Positions 56,752-64,000 of a DNA stretch of 64,000 nt are shown piece by piece. Below the pieces are notes generated by a model that had not been told where the DNA came from, ran no database searches, and saw nothing but the letters and a program-made list of their open reading frames with translations. This DNA comes from Dehalococcoidia bacterium (lineage in GTDB: Bacteria; Chloroflexota; Dehalococcoidia; DSTF01; WHTK01), in assembly GCA_009377745.1 (NCBI GenBank), contig WHTK01000008.1:62001-126000 (forward strand), given 5' to 3'. Each line of letters begins with the position of its first letter. The first letter of the stretch is position 1. The position numbers and the translations under genes were made by a program.

Positions 56752-58017
56752 CTAGTCCGGCTCGGCGGCGCGCTCCAGCGCCCGGCTCAGCCGCCGCACC
56801 CCCTCCGGGATCAGGGCTTCGTCCGTGTAGCTGAAGGCCAATCGCACGTAGGGCGCCCTGGCCGCCGCGGCCTGGCCCATCATGCCGGCGAAGAAGCCGC
56901 CTCCCGGTCCGTAGGCGACGCCCTCTTCCTCCGTGGTCCGCCGCAGCTTTACAGGGTCGATGGCTTCGTTGAGCTTGAGCCAGAGGAAGAAGCCACCGTC
57001 CGGCTCCGTCCAGGTAGCCAGGCTGCCGGCGCGCTCCCGCAGCTCGTTGAGCATCAGGTCGCGTTTGCGGCCGTAGAGCAGGCACAGCTCCTCGATGTGC
57101 GCCTCCAGCTGCCCCCCGCCGGCTAACTCGGCGATCGTCCGCAGCAGCAGCGGGCTTGTGCCCATATCGAAGCGAGTGGCGACCAGCGCGTCGATGATTG
57201 GCGGCGTCGCCTGTACCCAGCCCGTCCTTAGTCCGGTGGCGATGATCTTGCTGAAGGTGCCGAGCTTGACCACGCCGCGCCCCCGCGACAGCGAGTACAG
57301 CGAGGGCGGCAACGGCTCGCCGTAGCCCAGCTCACCGTAGGCATCATCCTCCACGACGAGGATATCGTGCTGCTCGCAGAGGTCGAGCAGCCGCGTCCGC
57401 CGTGGCGCCGAGAGCGTGGCGCCGGTCGGGTTATGGTAGTTGGGTATCGTGTAGAGCAGCTTGACGCGCCGCCCACCGCGCTCGACCTGGGCGATCTTGG
57501 CCGCGAGCTCGTCGACGTCCAGACCCTCGGCGTCCATCGAGACCGACTCGACATCGCAGCCCAGCGAGCGGATTGTCCGGATCGAGCCGGGGAAGCTCGG
57601 CGCTTCGACGATTACGACGTCGCCGGCGTTGAGGAAGGTCTCGCAAACGTTCTCCAGGGCGTGAGCGCTGCCGATGGTCAGGGTGTAATTCGCCGGCGTC
57701 AGCTCCGTCCCCTCGATTTGGGTCCAGTGCGCCGCCAGCCAGGCCCGCAGGCCGGCATAACCCTGCGAGCCACCGTAGGTCAGGGCATCGACGCCGTCCC
57801 GCCGCAGCACCGCCTGGGTCGCCGCCGCCAGCTCATCGATCGGCAGCGCCTTGGGGTCGGGGATGCCGCCCGTAAAGGCGATCGGCGGCCTCAGCTGGCG
57901 CGGCACGTCGTTGCCGGAACCCGGCCCCGCGTAGGCCACGCCCGCGTTTTGCGCCCGCCCCGAGAGGCCGTGCGTTAGAAATTCCTCTTCCCAGTTCGTG
58001 GACCGGGCCGGCGCCAT
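56752..58017 (-). CDS. PLP-dependent aminotransferase (2-aminoadipate/MocR C-domain type)
   Basis: A 421-residue fold-type I aminotransferase, like the C-terminal domain of MocR/LysN proteins without an HTH domain. Opening IAFTGGIPDPKALPIDELA, then TYGGSQGYAGLR, LYTIPNYHNPTGATLS (substrate/PLP contacts), VVEDDAYGELGYG (Asp) and LGTFSKIIATGLRTGW with the PLP Lys (about 237). Start is ATG 58017 after GGAGGG; the longer frame to 58182 runs through the neighbour's promoter. Divergent from the flavin reductase gene. Confidence 0.9.
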   Translation of the reverse strand: MAPARSTNWEEEFLTHGLSGRAQNAGVAYAGPGSGNDVPRQLRPPIAFTGGIPDPKALPIDELAAATQAVLRRDGVDALTYGGSQGYAGLRAWLAAHWTQIEGTELTPANYTLTIGSAHALENVCETFLNAGDVVIVEAPSFPGSIRTIRSLGCDVESVSMDAEGLDVDELAAKIAQVERGGRRVKLLYTIPNYHNPTGATLSAPRRTRLLDLCEQHDILVVEDDAYGELGYGEPLPPSLYSLSRGRGVVKLGTFSKIIATGLRTGWVQATPPIIDALVATRFDMGTSPLLLRTIAELAGGGQLEAHIEELCLLYGRKRDLMLNELRERAGSLATWTEPDGGFFLWLKLNEAIDPVKLRRTTEEEGVAYGPGGGFFAGMMGQAAAARAPYVRLAFSYTDEALIPEGVRRLSRALERAAEPD

Positions 58018-58184
58018 AGACCCTCCAAAGGCTTCGAGACGTGGATCTAATTCTAGGCGGTGGCGCTCCGCCCCAACAAGGCAAGCCAAACGTCGGCTTG
58101 CTGGCCTAAAATGCCGACCATAGGAAGGACGCACCCGGACATGCCACTGTGCGTCGCGGCCGGGCGTTTGGCGGAGGATCACCG

Positions 58185-58670
58185 TTGAGCATCGATAAGA
58201 CGCTGTTTCGCCTGATTGCCGGGTCGTTTGCCACCGGCGTGACCGTGGTCACCACCGGACGCGCTGGCGCTTATCACGGCATGACCGCCAGCTCCTTCGC
58301 CTCCCTGTCGCTCGACCCTAGCTACGTCCTCGTCTGCATCGACCGCCAGGCGGAGACCCTGCCGATGCTCCAGGACACCGGCGCGTTCAACGTCAACATC
58401 CTCACTGAGGAGCAGGAAGAGCTCTCGCGCCAGTTCGCGATCAAGCAGTCGCCCCAGGCGCACGGCCTCGAAGGCGTCGATTACAGCCTCGGCAAGACCG
58501 GTCTTCCCGTCCTCAAGGGCTGCCTCGCCTACTTCGAGTGCCGCATCGCCCAGCAATTCGACGGCGGCGACCACATCATCTTCGTCGGCGAGGTGCTGGA
58601 CGGCGGCCTCGTCGTTGATGCCGCACCTCTCGCCTATTACCGTGGCGTCTACCGGCGTCTCGCCCAATAG
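58185..58670 (+). CDS. Flavin reductase domain protein
   Basis: A 161-residue flavin reductase-like (FMN-binding split barrel) protein: FATGVTVVTTGRAGAYHGMT, ASSFASLSLDPSYVLVCIDR, TGAFNVNILTEEQEELSRQF and the HIIFVGEVLDG end, all typical of the FMN reductase component of two-component monooxygenases. It could supply reduced flavin to an oxygenase elsewhere. Start is TTG 58185 after GGAGG; the ATG at 58149 lies upstream of that site. Confidence 0.9.
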   Translation: MSIDKTLFRLIAGSFATGVTVVTTGRAGAYHGMTASSFASLSLDPSYVLVCIDRQAETLPMLQDTGAFNVNILTEEQEELSRQFAIKQSPQAHGLEGVDYSLGKTGLPVLKGCLAYFECRIAQQFDGGDHIIFVGEVLDGGLVVDAAPLAYYRGVYRRLAQ

Positions 58671-58743
58671 AGATGAATAACCACGACGAGGCGGCCGTCC
58701 AGGTCAGAACGGTCGAAGGGGGTCCGCGTTTTGGATGACCGTT

Positions 58744-58773
58744 TTGACCACCCGAAAGCGGCCATGCTAGAGT
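58744..58773 (+). promoter_or_regulatory. Promoter of tRNA-His and the next gene
   Basis: -35 TTGACC (58744-58749), 18-nt spacer, extended -10 TGC-TAGAGT (58765-58773). Confidence 0.55.
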
Positions 58774-58830
58774 GAAATGTGTTTGATTTGATATCCGCGG
58801 CCTGCGGAGACTATCCTCAAACGCATGCGT

Positions 58831-58907
58831 GGTGGGCGTGGCCTAGCGGTTAAGGCGCCAGGTTGTGGCCCTGGAGATCGAGGGTTCAAATCCCTCCGTC
58901 CACCCCA
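58831..58907 (+). tRNA. tRNA-His (GUG)
   Basis: Acceptor GTGGGCG (58832-58838) pairs with CGTCCAC; the extra G-1 (58831) faces C73, a mark of tRNA-His. D arm GCCT/AGGC, anticodon stem CCAGG/CCTGG with anticodon GTG, T loop TTCAAAT. CCA is encoded (58905-58907). Confidence 0.97.
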
Positions 58908-58931
58908 TTCCTAACTTCCCCGGAGGCAGAC

Positions 58932-59966
58932 GTGACGCAGGAAAGTTCGGCCGAGCCTCCAGCCCCAACAACCGTGACGCCAACTGATCTCCCCACGGAG
59001 ACGCCCGCGGTTGAGCCGGCGCAGCCTGATACGCCGCCCCCGGTCCGCTCCGGTGGCGGTTTGCCGCCCTGGCTGCCCTTTTTGGCCCTCGCCATCGTCC
59101 CGGCGCTGATCGTCGGGCTTCTGGTCTATCTCTTCGCCGGCAGCAGCGGTGGGGGTGGCATCAGCGGCGCCGGCGTCGTCGATGGCTTCATCCGCCTCGG
59201 CCCCACCGGCGAAGAAGAGATCACGACCTTCGAAGGCGAGCTGCCTGAGAGCTTTCCCTCCGACTTTCCCGTCTATGACGGCGCTGAGGTCATCGTCGCC
59301 TTCGAGATCGGCTCGCCTGAGGGCACCAACTACTTTGTCGTCATTGGCACCGGCGCCTCGGTCGATGACGTCTACAACCACTACCTGACGGCGCTGGACG
59401 AGGCGCCCTGGCAGATGGAGATCGCCCGCTCCGGCGATGACTTCACCGGCATGCGCTTCTCCCGGCCCGATAACGCCGAGGTCAGCGGCGATGTAACCCT
59501 CCACCACTCGGACCTCGATGACCAGACTCTGCTTTACGTCTCCTACCAGGACCTGAGCCAGACCGCGCAGCCGGAAGCCAAGCCCTTCGAAGCCGGGTCC
59601 AGCCGGCCGCTGCCGCCCGGCTTCCCGAGCGACATCCCGATCTACAAGGGCGGCGCTGAGTCCGTCGTCCTCGATACCTACATCCAGAAGTCCGGCGGCA
59701 ACAACAACTACATCGTCTCCTTCCTCACCAAGGACTCAAACGTCGATGTGGTGGACTTCTACCGAGGCGAGTTCCAGAAGCGCGGATGGACGATTACCGA
59801 TTCCGCCGCCGAGGGCAGCAGCTTCGCCATCGGCATCGACTTCAACGACGGCCAGCAGGCAGAGATCTCCGGCACCGTCAGCGCCGACTCCTTCGCGGAC
59901 GACGCCACCTACACCCGCGTCGATCTCCTGCTCGAGGTCAGCGCTCGGCGCGGTCGCGGCAACTAG
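58932..59966 (+). CDS. Membrane protein with two related extracytoplasmic domains
   Basis: A 344-residue protein: a Pro/Thr/Glu-rich cytoplasmic tail, one membrane helix (LPFLALAIVPALIVGLLVYLF, about 45-65), then two repeats that begin LPESFPSDFPVYDGAEVIVA and LPPGFPSDIPIYKGGAESVV (about 105 and 220) and share VDDVYNHYL / VDVVDFYRGE helices. So the outside part arose by domain duplication. No family name known to me. GTG start at 58932 after GGAGG, 24 nt past the tRNA-His CCA, so it may be cotranscribed with the tRNA. Confidence 0.75.
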   Translation: MTQESSAEPPAPTTVTPTDLPTETPAVEPAQPDTPPPVRSGGGLPPWLPFLALAIVPALIVGLLVYLFAGSSGGGGISGAGVVDGFIRLGPTGEEEITTFEGELPESFPSDFPVYDGAEVIVAFEIGSPEGTNYFVVIGTGASVDDVYNHYLTALDEAPWQMEIARSGDDFTGMRFSRPDNAEVSGDVTLHHSDLDDQTLLYVSYQDLSQTAQPEAKPFEAGSSRPLPPGFPSDIPIYKGGAESVVLDTYIQKSGGNNNYIVSFLTKDSNVDVVDFYRGEFQKRGWTITDSAAEGSSFAIGIDFNDGQQAEISGTVSADSFADDATYTRVDLLLEVSARRGRGN

Positions 59967-60030
59967 AGCCGAGCTCGTTAGTCTCCGCGCCGCCGCGGAA
60001 GCGCCTCATTCAGAGTCATGAGGGCGCTTG

Positions 60031-60036
60031 TATACT
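60031..60036 (+). promoter_or_regulatory. -10 hexamer of tRNA-Arg (UCG)
   Basis: TATACT, 8 nt before the tRNA 5' end, with TTCAGA 16 nt upstream as -35. Confidence 0.5.
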
Positions 60037-60044
60037 TCCTTTAC

Positions 60045-60120
60045 GCGCTCGTAGCTCAGCGGATAGAGCACTGGTCTTCGGAACCAGGTGTCGGGGGTTC
60101 GAATCCCTCCGAGCGCGCCA
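60045..60120 (+). tRNA. tRNA-Arg (UCG)
   Basis: Acceptor GCGCTCG pairs with CGAGCGC; D arm GCTC/GAGC; anticodon stem CTGGT/ACCAG with loop CTTCGGA, anticodon TCG reading CGA; T loop TTCGAAT; CCA encoded (60118-60120). It marks the border of the AT-richer right-hand region. Confidence 0.97.
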
Positions 60121-60136
60121 CTAAATAGATTCGAAG

Positions 60137-60160
60137 ACGGCCCTTCGAGGCCGTTTTTCT
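60137..60160 (+). terminator. Intrinsic terminator after tRNA-Arg
   Basis: ACGGCC, loop CTTCGA, GGCCGT, then TTTTTCTTT. Confidence 0.85.
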
Positions 60161-60851
60161 TTGTGTCGTTAGGGAGTAGACAATCATCAAACATAGTAGG
60201 CCAGAGGCAATCCCGCGAAATCTGCCGTGACATGATCGAACTTCTACGACGGGCGCTTACCGTGTGACGATTCCGCGCCGAGCAGTTCGCGGCTCTCTCG
60301 ATGGCGCATTGCAAGGTAGCCGCAGTTAGCACAGTTCTTACCGGGCGGAGGCATTTCGTTGTCAGGTAGCTCTATCGGCATTGTCGGCGGGTTATAGAAT
60401 GACGGTGCTTCTTTGTCGATCTAACACCCCTTCTGCCCAACGCGCCGACGCTGACATCGCCGCGTCCATTTATACCATTCTTAGCCGGTTTAATCTCGCA
60501 GCATAAACCTCGTTGCGGAAAGCGCTAATGTACTGCGTGTACGCTCGCGGAAAATTCCCCCCGTGAGGTTAGGTAATGGGGCCGGTATCTTCACGATGAA
60601 ACAGACCCCCCACTAACGCACACTAACGGCTCCCTAAAGCGGCGCTACTGCCAGAAACGATTCTCAGAACCAATTTGATTGAATCTAAGAACGCCCTTAA
60701 ACAATCATTCCACGAACACGAAACAATCAACGCTGAATTATGCCGATTAAATGGATCGATATAGAAGCCCATATATCAATGATAATGCGACGTCATTACG
60801 CGTTTTAATACGCGCTGAATTACGTTGTGTTATTCGCGATGGCTCTACACT
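60161..60851. other. AT-richer non-coding stretch downstream of tRNA-Arg
   Basis: Nearly 700 nt without a convincing gene. Base composition shifts to AT-rich (60640-60840), with small repeats such as ACTAACGCACACTAACGG and TTACGCGTTTTAATACGCG. This would suit an integrated-element border, but no second copy of the tRNA 3' end is visible in the window. Confidence 0.5.
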
Positions 60852-61085
60852 ATGATCGATTCAACCCTGACCGGCGCAAGCCGGGGAAGGGTTGCAGTGT
60901 TCCAGGTACGTCACGGGAAGCGCCCACGTAAGTTGACCACCCGTATGCTAGAGCGGGTGATCCACGGTAACGCAGAGCGCCCACTTTTAATCCATCGGTG
61001 CGATCGGCAACACTACTTGTACATCGTGCCCCAACCGCGGCGCTCTTCCCTCCATGAAATGCTGCCGTCCATACCGCACAATTGA
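60852..61085 (+). CDS. Possible small basic protein, 77 aa
   Basis: MIDSTLTGASRGRVAVFQVR, then KLTTRMLERVIHGNAERPLL and a His/Pro-rich end. Very basic; no family recognised, no Shine-Dalgarno seen. Included because it is the only tidy frame in the 900-nt region; it could be chance. Confidence 0.3.
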   Translation: MIDSTLTGASRGRVAVFQVRHGKRPRKLTTRMLERVIHGNAERPLLIHRCDRQHYLYIVPQPRRSSLHEMLPSIPHN

Positions 61086-61163
61086 CTGGCAAGCCTGAGG
61101 TCAGTGAATTTCAGCTTCACATAATTTAGACCGGACCTTGAGGAATGTGGAGTCACGAGCGCA

Positions 61164-61650
61164 ATGACATCGAAACTCCTTCGAGTTCACGCGAAACTTA
61201 GAAGAGCCGACGCGCACATCGAGAGTCTGCGGGGACAGCTCTTCGCGGCGATGGGTGGTCCAGCAGGAGAGGCTCCGCTCAGCGAAAGGCAGAGTGATGC
61301 GTACCTTGCGCAACCTGTCCAATACGGACAAGCATTGAGTAGTCGCCCCCGCGCTCTTCTTCCCGCTCACCCAGAACACGAAGATCGAGTTCAAGAAAGG
61401 GCCAAAGCGGCTAGCACAGGTGGTTCGGATTGCAAGAGGACATCAAAGGCAGCTTCGCTCTGAACTCCTGACTTGGACTTTCTCCGAGCAGCGGGAAATC
61501 GTGAAGATCGACTACAAGATCGCTAACTCACCAGGTTTTCATCCCCGGTTGGTGCGACCGGCTCCAGGAAACGACCTCGAAGATGTCCGAGGCACACTCA
61601 AAACGATTGCTGCCGTGTGTAGGCAAACCGTGGCTCACTTCGACGTCTAG
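61164..61650 (+). pseudogene. Decayed hypothetical gene (HEPN-free, SNxDKH-type family)
   Basis: Fragments in two frames: SKLLRVHAKLRRADAHIESL (frame from 61164), then in the other frame TLRNLSNTDKH, a TGA, VVAPALFFPL and the tail RGTLKTIAAVCRQTVAHFDV ending 61650. These look like the beginning, the L-R-x-L-S-N-x-D-K-H motif and the end of a widespread uncharacterised protein found in actinobacteria and phage-like islands. The middle is shortened and the frame changed, so it is broken. Confidence 0.5.
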
Positions 61651-61838
61651 CAGCAGATGGCGGGACAGCAGAGGAGCTTGGGCTAATGCGTGCCGATTCG
61701 GCCTGAGGTGACACGATGCCGTCATCGTGCGGCGATCATGTGCCTCCCAACACGTAACAGCAAATCGCCGGAGTTGGTATGCTGCGGTTGCTCAGCGGCG
61801 ACTAGAAACCCCAGTGAGGGACCGAGGTAAACCAACGG

Positions 61839-64000
61839 GTGCAGCAGATCGATGGTCGCCTTGTTTTCTCGGCAACAGACCTCGTCGGATTCCTCGAGTG
61901 CCGGCACCTGGCCAATCTCGAACGAGCCGCTATCGAGGGAAACCTCAGGAGGCCACAGCGCGTCGATCCGGTGCTCGACCGGATCGCGCAGCGCGGGCTG
62001 GAGCATGAGGCAAGCTTCCTCGAAAGGCTGAACTCTGACGGCCTGACCATCGTCGAAGTCGGGCGCGACGACGCGCTCACTCCCTCAGAACGAGTTGCGC
62101 GAGGTCGCGACGCCACGCTCAGGGCGATGCGTGCTGGCGCGGACATCATCTATCAGGGCGTGCTCTTTGACGGTCGGCGTCTGGGATACGCCGACTTCTT
62201 GCGCCGCGTGGAGCGGCCCAGCAACCTCGGGGAGTGGAGCTACGAAGTCTGGGACACCAAATTGGCGCGGCACGCGACTAGTTCCGCTGTGCTACAGCTT
62301 TGCATGTACTCGGAGCTTGTCGGCGCGTTGCAGGGGCGAAACCCCGAGGAGATGCACCTCGCGCTTGGTGGCGTCCAGCGTGAGACTGTCTCGTTCCGCG
62401 TGGCAGACTACGCAGCTTACTGCCGATCGGCGGCACGAGACTTCGAGGCGCTCCTCGACGATCCCTCTCAAAGCTTTCCAGTCCTAACCAGGCCTGAGCC
62501 AGTCGAGCACTGCGGGGTATGCCGATGGACTGTCGAGTGCCGGACTCAATGGCAGGCGGAAGATGACCTGTCCCTCGTGGCAAACCTGACCAGCATTCAG
62601 CGGCGTGCGCTGCACGCCATAGAAATAACCACCCGGACCGGGCTGGCGGAGCCGAAAGCCACGTTGCCCGAGCGTTTGGACGGTGCGGGTCGCGAACCAC
62701 TCGCGCGAATCCACGCGCAGGCCAGCATCCAAGTGCGAGGCGAACGCGAGAGCAGGATGATCTCGGAGCGTATCGCGCCAGCGCGCAATCGGGATGGCAC
62801 GCTGATCGCTAACAACGGCCTGCTTATGCTCCCGGAGCCATCGTCCGGTGATCTCTTCTTCGACATCGAGGGCGACCCGTTCTTTGGTTCCGATGAGGTC
62901 GACGGCATCGACTATCTCTTTGGGGTGACCGAACCCGGACGGCCCGATCCAGAAGGCGCGCCGTCATTTCACACCTTCTGGGCGATCGAGGGCGGCACGG
63001 TTACCACGAGTGCGGAACAACGCGCGTTTGAGACCTTGATTGATCTCATCATGGATCGCATCACGGCTGACCCAACCCTTCACGTTTACCACTACGCGCC
63101 CTATGAGCCAACAGCAATGAAGCGACTCGCTGGCCGTTACGGCACCCGCGAGGTAGAAGTAGACAGGCTGCTTCGAGGCGGTGTATTCATCGACCTCTAT
63201 CGCGCCGTGCGACAAGGCATTCGCGCATCTGTCGAGAGCTATTCCATCAAACGGCTGGAGCCGCTGTATGGATTCAACCGTATGGTCGACCTGCGTGACG
63301 CGGGCAAGAGCATTGTCGAGTTCGAGACCTGGCTTGAGCTTGGCCAGGGCGAGGAGCGGAGCGAACTGCTCGCGCAGATCGAAGGCTACAATCGCGATGA
63401 CTGTGCTTCTGCCTACCATCTGCGCGCCTGGCTGGAGGAACAACGAGCCGCTCTTGCTGGTGAGCTCGGCGATTTGCCGCGCCTCACAATGCCTGACCAA
63501 GCAGAGACTGAAGACAGCGATTCGCAGAAGGCAGTTCAGCAACTTGTCGACACGCTAATGGCCGAGCTGCCTGAAGACCACGGTGGTTGGCTCGACGACC
63601 ATCGCGGGCGATGGTTGCTGGCCCAGCTACTAAACTGGCACCGGCGTGAAGCGAAGTCATTCTGGTGGCGTTACTTCTTCCTTAGAGACGAGCTGACCGA
63701 TGCGGAGCGCCGCGAGGAGCCCGACGCCCTCGGCGAGCTGGCCTTCGAACGTTCATGGCCGGACCCTGCTCCTAGAGCTCGCTCCACAATTTACCGTTTT
63801 CGATTCCCACCGCAAGAACACAAGATTCGCGCAGGCGATTCGCCTCATGATCCAGAGACTGGGCGGCCGCCAGGGATGATCGTTAATTTCGACGATGAAC
63901 ACGGCATCGTCGACATCAGGCTCGGGACGGGCAAAGTCGCGCCTACGCCAACCTCATTGATTCCGCACGACTACTTCCGCCCGGAGCCGAAACCGGAGAG
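61839..64000 (+). CDS. TM0106-family RecB-like Fe-S nuclease, 3' end beyond the window
   Basis: An open frame of 720 codons runs off the end. It opens with GRLVFSATDLVGFLECRHLA. The RecB-type nuclease (PD-(D/E)XK) has RGLEHE (about 52-57), GYADFLRRVE (D119), VWDTKL (D139, K141) and QLCMY (Q153, Y157). Four Cys, C21 and C225/C228/C234 (HCGVCRWTVEC), fit the Fe-S cluster seen in AddB and Cas4. An RNase H-like domain follows (LFFDIEGDPFF, GYNRDDCASAYHLRAW). TM0106 proteins usually continue into an SF1 helicase, here past the edge. GTG 61839 is the first start in frame after a TGA at 61815. Confidence 0.87.
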   Translation, partial: MQQIDGRLVFSATDLVGFLECRHLANLERAAIEGNLRRPQRVDPVLDRIAQRGLEHEASFLERLNSDGLTIVEVGRDDALTPSERVARGRDATLRAMRAGADIIYQGVLFDGRRLGYADFLRRVERPSNLGEWSYEVWDTKLARHATSSAVLQLCMYSELVGALQGRNPEEMHLALGGVQRETVSFRVADYAAYCRSAARDFEALLDDPSQSFPVLTRPEPVEHCGVCRWTVECRTQWQAEDDLSLVANLTSIQRRALHAIEITTRTGLAEPKATLPERLDGAGREPLARIHAQASIQVRGERESRMISERIAPARNRDGTLIANNGLLMLPEPSSGDLFFDIEGDPFFGSDEVDGIDYLFGVTEPGRPDPEGAPSFHTFWAIEGGTVTTSAEQRAFETLIDLIMDRITADPTLHVYHYAPYEPTAMKRLAGRYGTREVEVDRLLRGGVFIDLYRAVRQGIRASVESYSIKRLEPLYGFNRMVDLRDAGKSIVEFETWLELGQGEERSELLAQIEGYNRDDCASAYHLRAWLEEQRAALAGELGDLPRLTMPDQAETEDSDSQKAVQQLVDTLMAELPEDHGGWLDDHRGRWLLAQLLNWHRREAKSFWWRYFFLRDELTDAERREEPDALGELAFERSWPDPAPRARSTIYRFRFPPQEHKIRAGDSPHDPETGRPPGMIVNFDDEHGIVDIRLGTGKVAPTPTSLIPHDYFRPEPKPE

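Noticed and set aside
58149..58184. ATG 58149 as the start of the flavin reductase
   Set aside because: It lies upstream of the GGAGG that serves TTG 58185; the added residues do not fit the family.
60006..60332. Minus-strand frame with GGIRTPDTWFRRPVLYPLSY
   Set aside because: Same artefact, antisense to tRNA-Arg(UCG).
60161..61163. CRISPR array or att repeat
   Set aside because: Short similar strings occur, but no regular repeat-spacer pattern and no second copy of the tRNA 3' end in the window.

Overview
The window looks like a bacterial chromosome segment, probably from Chloroflexota (Dehalococcoidia or SAR202-like). That placement is an inference from the high GC content, a RecG with a long N-terminal extension, a UPF0182 giant membrane protein, an acetylated-route arginine cluster and many leaderless-looking promoters. 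No marker gene here proves it. Most of the left 35 kb is dense housekeeping sequence, largely on the minus strand.

Layout. 1-3.2 kb: aminotransferase, a damaged HAD gene and two lipoproteins. 3.3-9.2 kb: an SPFH protein, small conserved proteins, argS behind a possible attenuated leader, a methyltransferase, DinB and DUF402 proteins. 9.2-14.7 kb: recG, MOSC, rpmB, rpe. 14.8-29.3 kb: an arginine block (argH, argG, argD, argB, argJ, argC, with argS at 5-7 kb) interspersed with a DMT transporter, a cupin, a kinase-like protein and UPF0182. Together these cover the acetylated steps from glutamate to ornithine and the last two steps to arginine; no ornithine carbamoyltransferase is present. 29.4-34.9 kb: cell-envelope genes (GT2 glycosyltransferase, DedA, a beta-propeller, a secreted transglycosylase-like protein), DUF6391 and tRNA-Arg(UCU).

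35-50 kb is an accessory catabolic segment with visibly lower GC over much of it: a TPP-dependent enzyme, a Rieske oxygenase, a lone family-5 substrate-binding lipoprotein, a molybdenum hydroxylase large subunit, a decayed malate synthase copy, an aldehyde dehydrogenase-malate synthase operon and an ACT-domain malic enzyme. The last three can pass glyoxylate plus acetyl-CoA through malate to pyruvate, so the segment may serve growth on a compound that yields glyoxylate; the substrate is unknown.

50-60 kb: a frameshifted lipoprotein, a 2-hydroxyacid dehydrogenase, a BrnT/BrnA toxin-antitoxin pair behind an M1 aminopeptidase-HEAT protein, a PLP aminotransferase, a flavin reductase, tRNA-His and a two-domain membrane protein. 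tRNA-Arg(UCG) at 60.0 kb marks the edge of an AT-richer, gene-poor stretch with decayed ORFs, then the start of a TM0106-family RecB-like Fe-S nuclease cut by the window end.

Two patterns run through the window. First, at least nine genes have a -10 hexamer only 6-9 nt before the start codon, so leaderless mRNAs seem common. Second, seven genes appear interrupted by a single-base indel, mostly a missing base, and one by a larger deletion; these are either sequencing or assembly errors or real decay.
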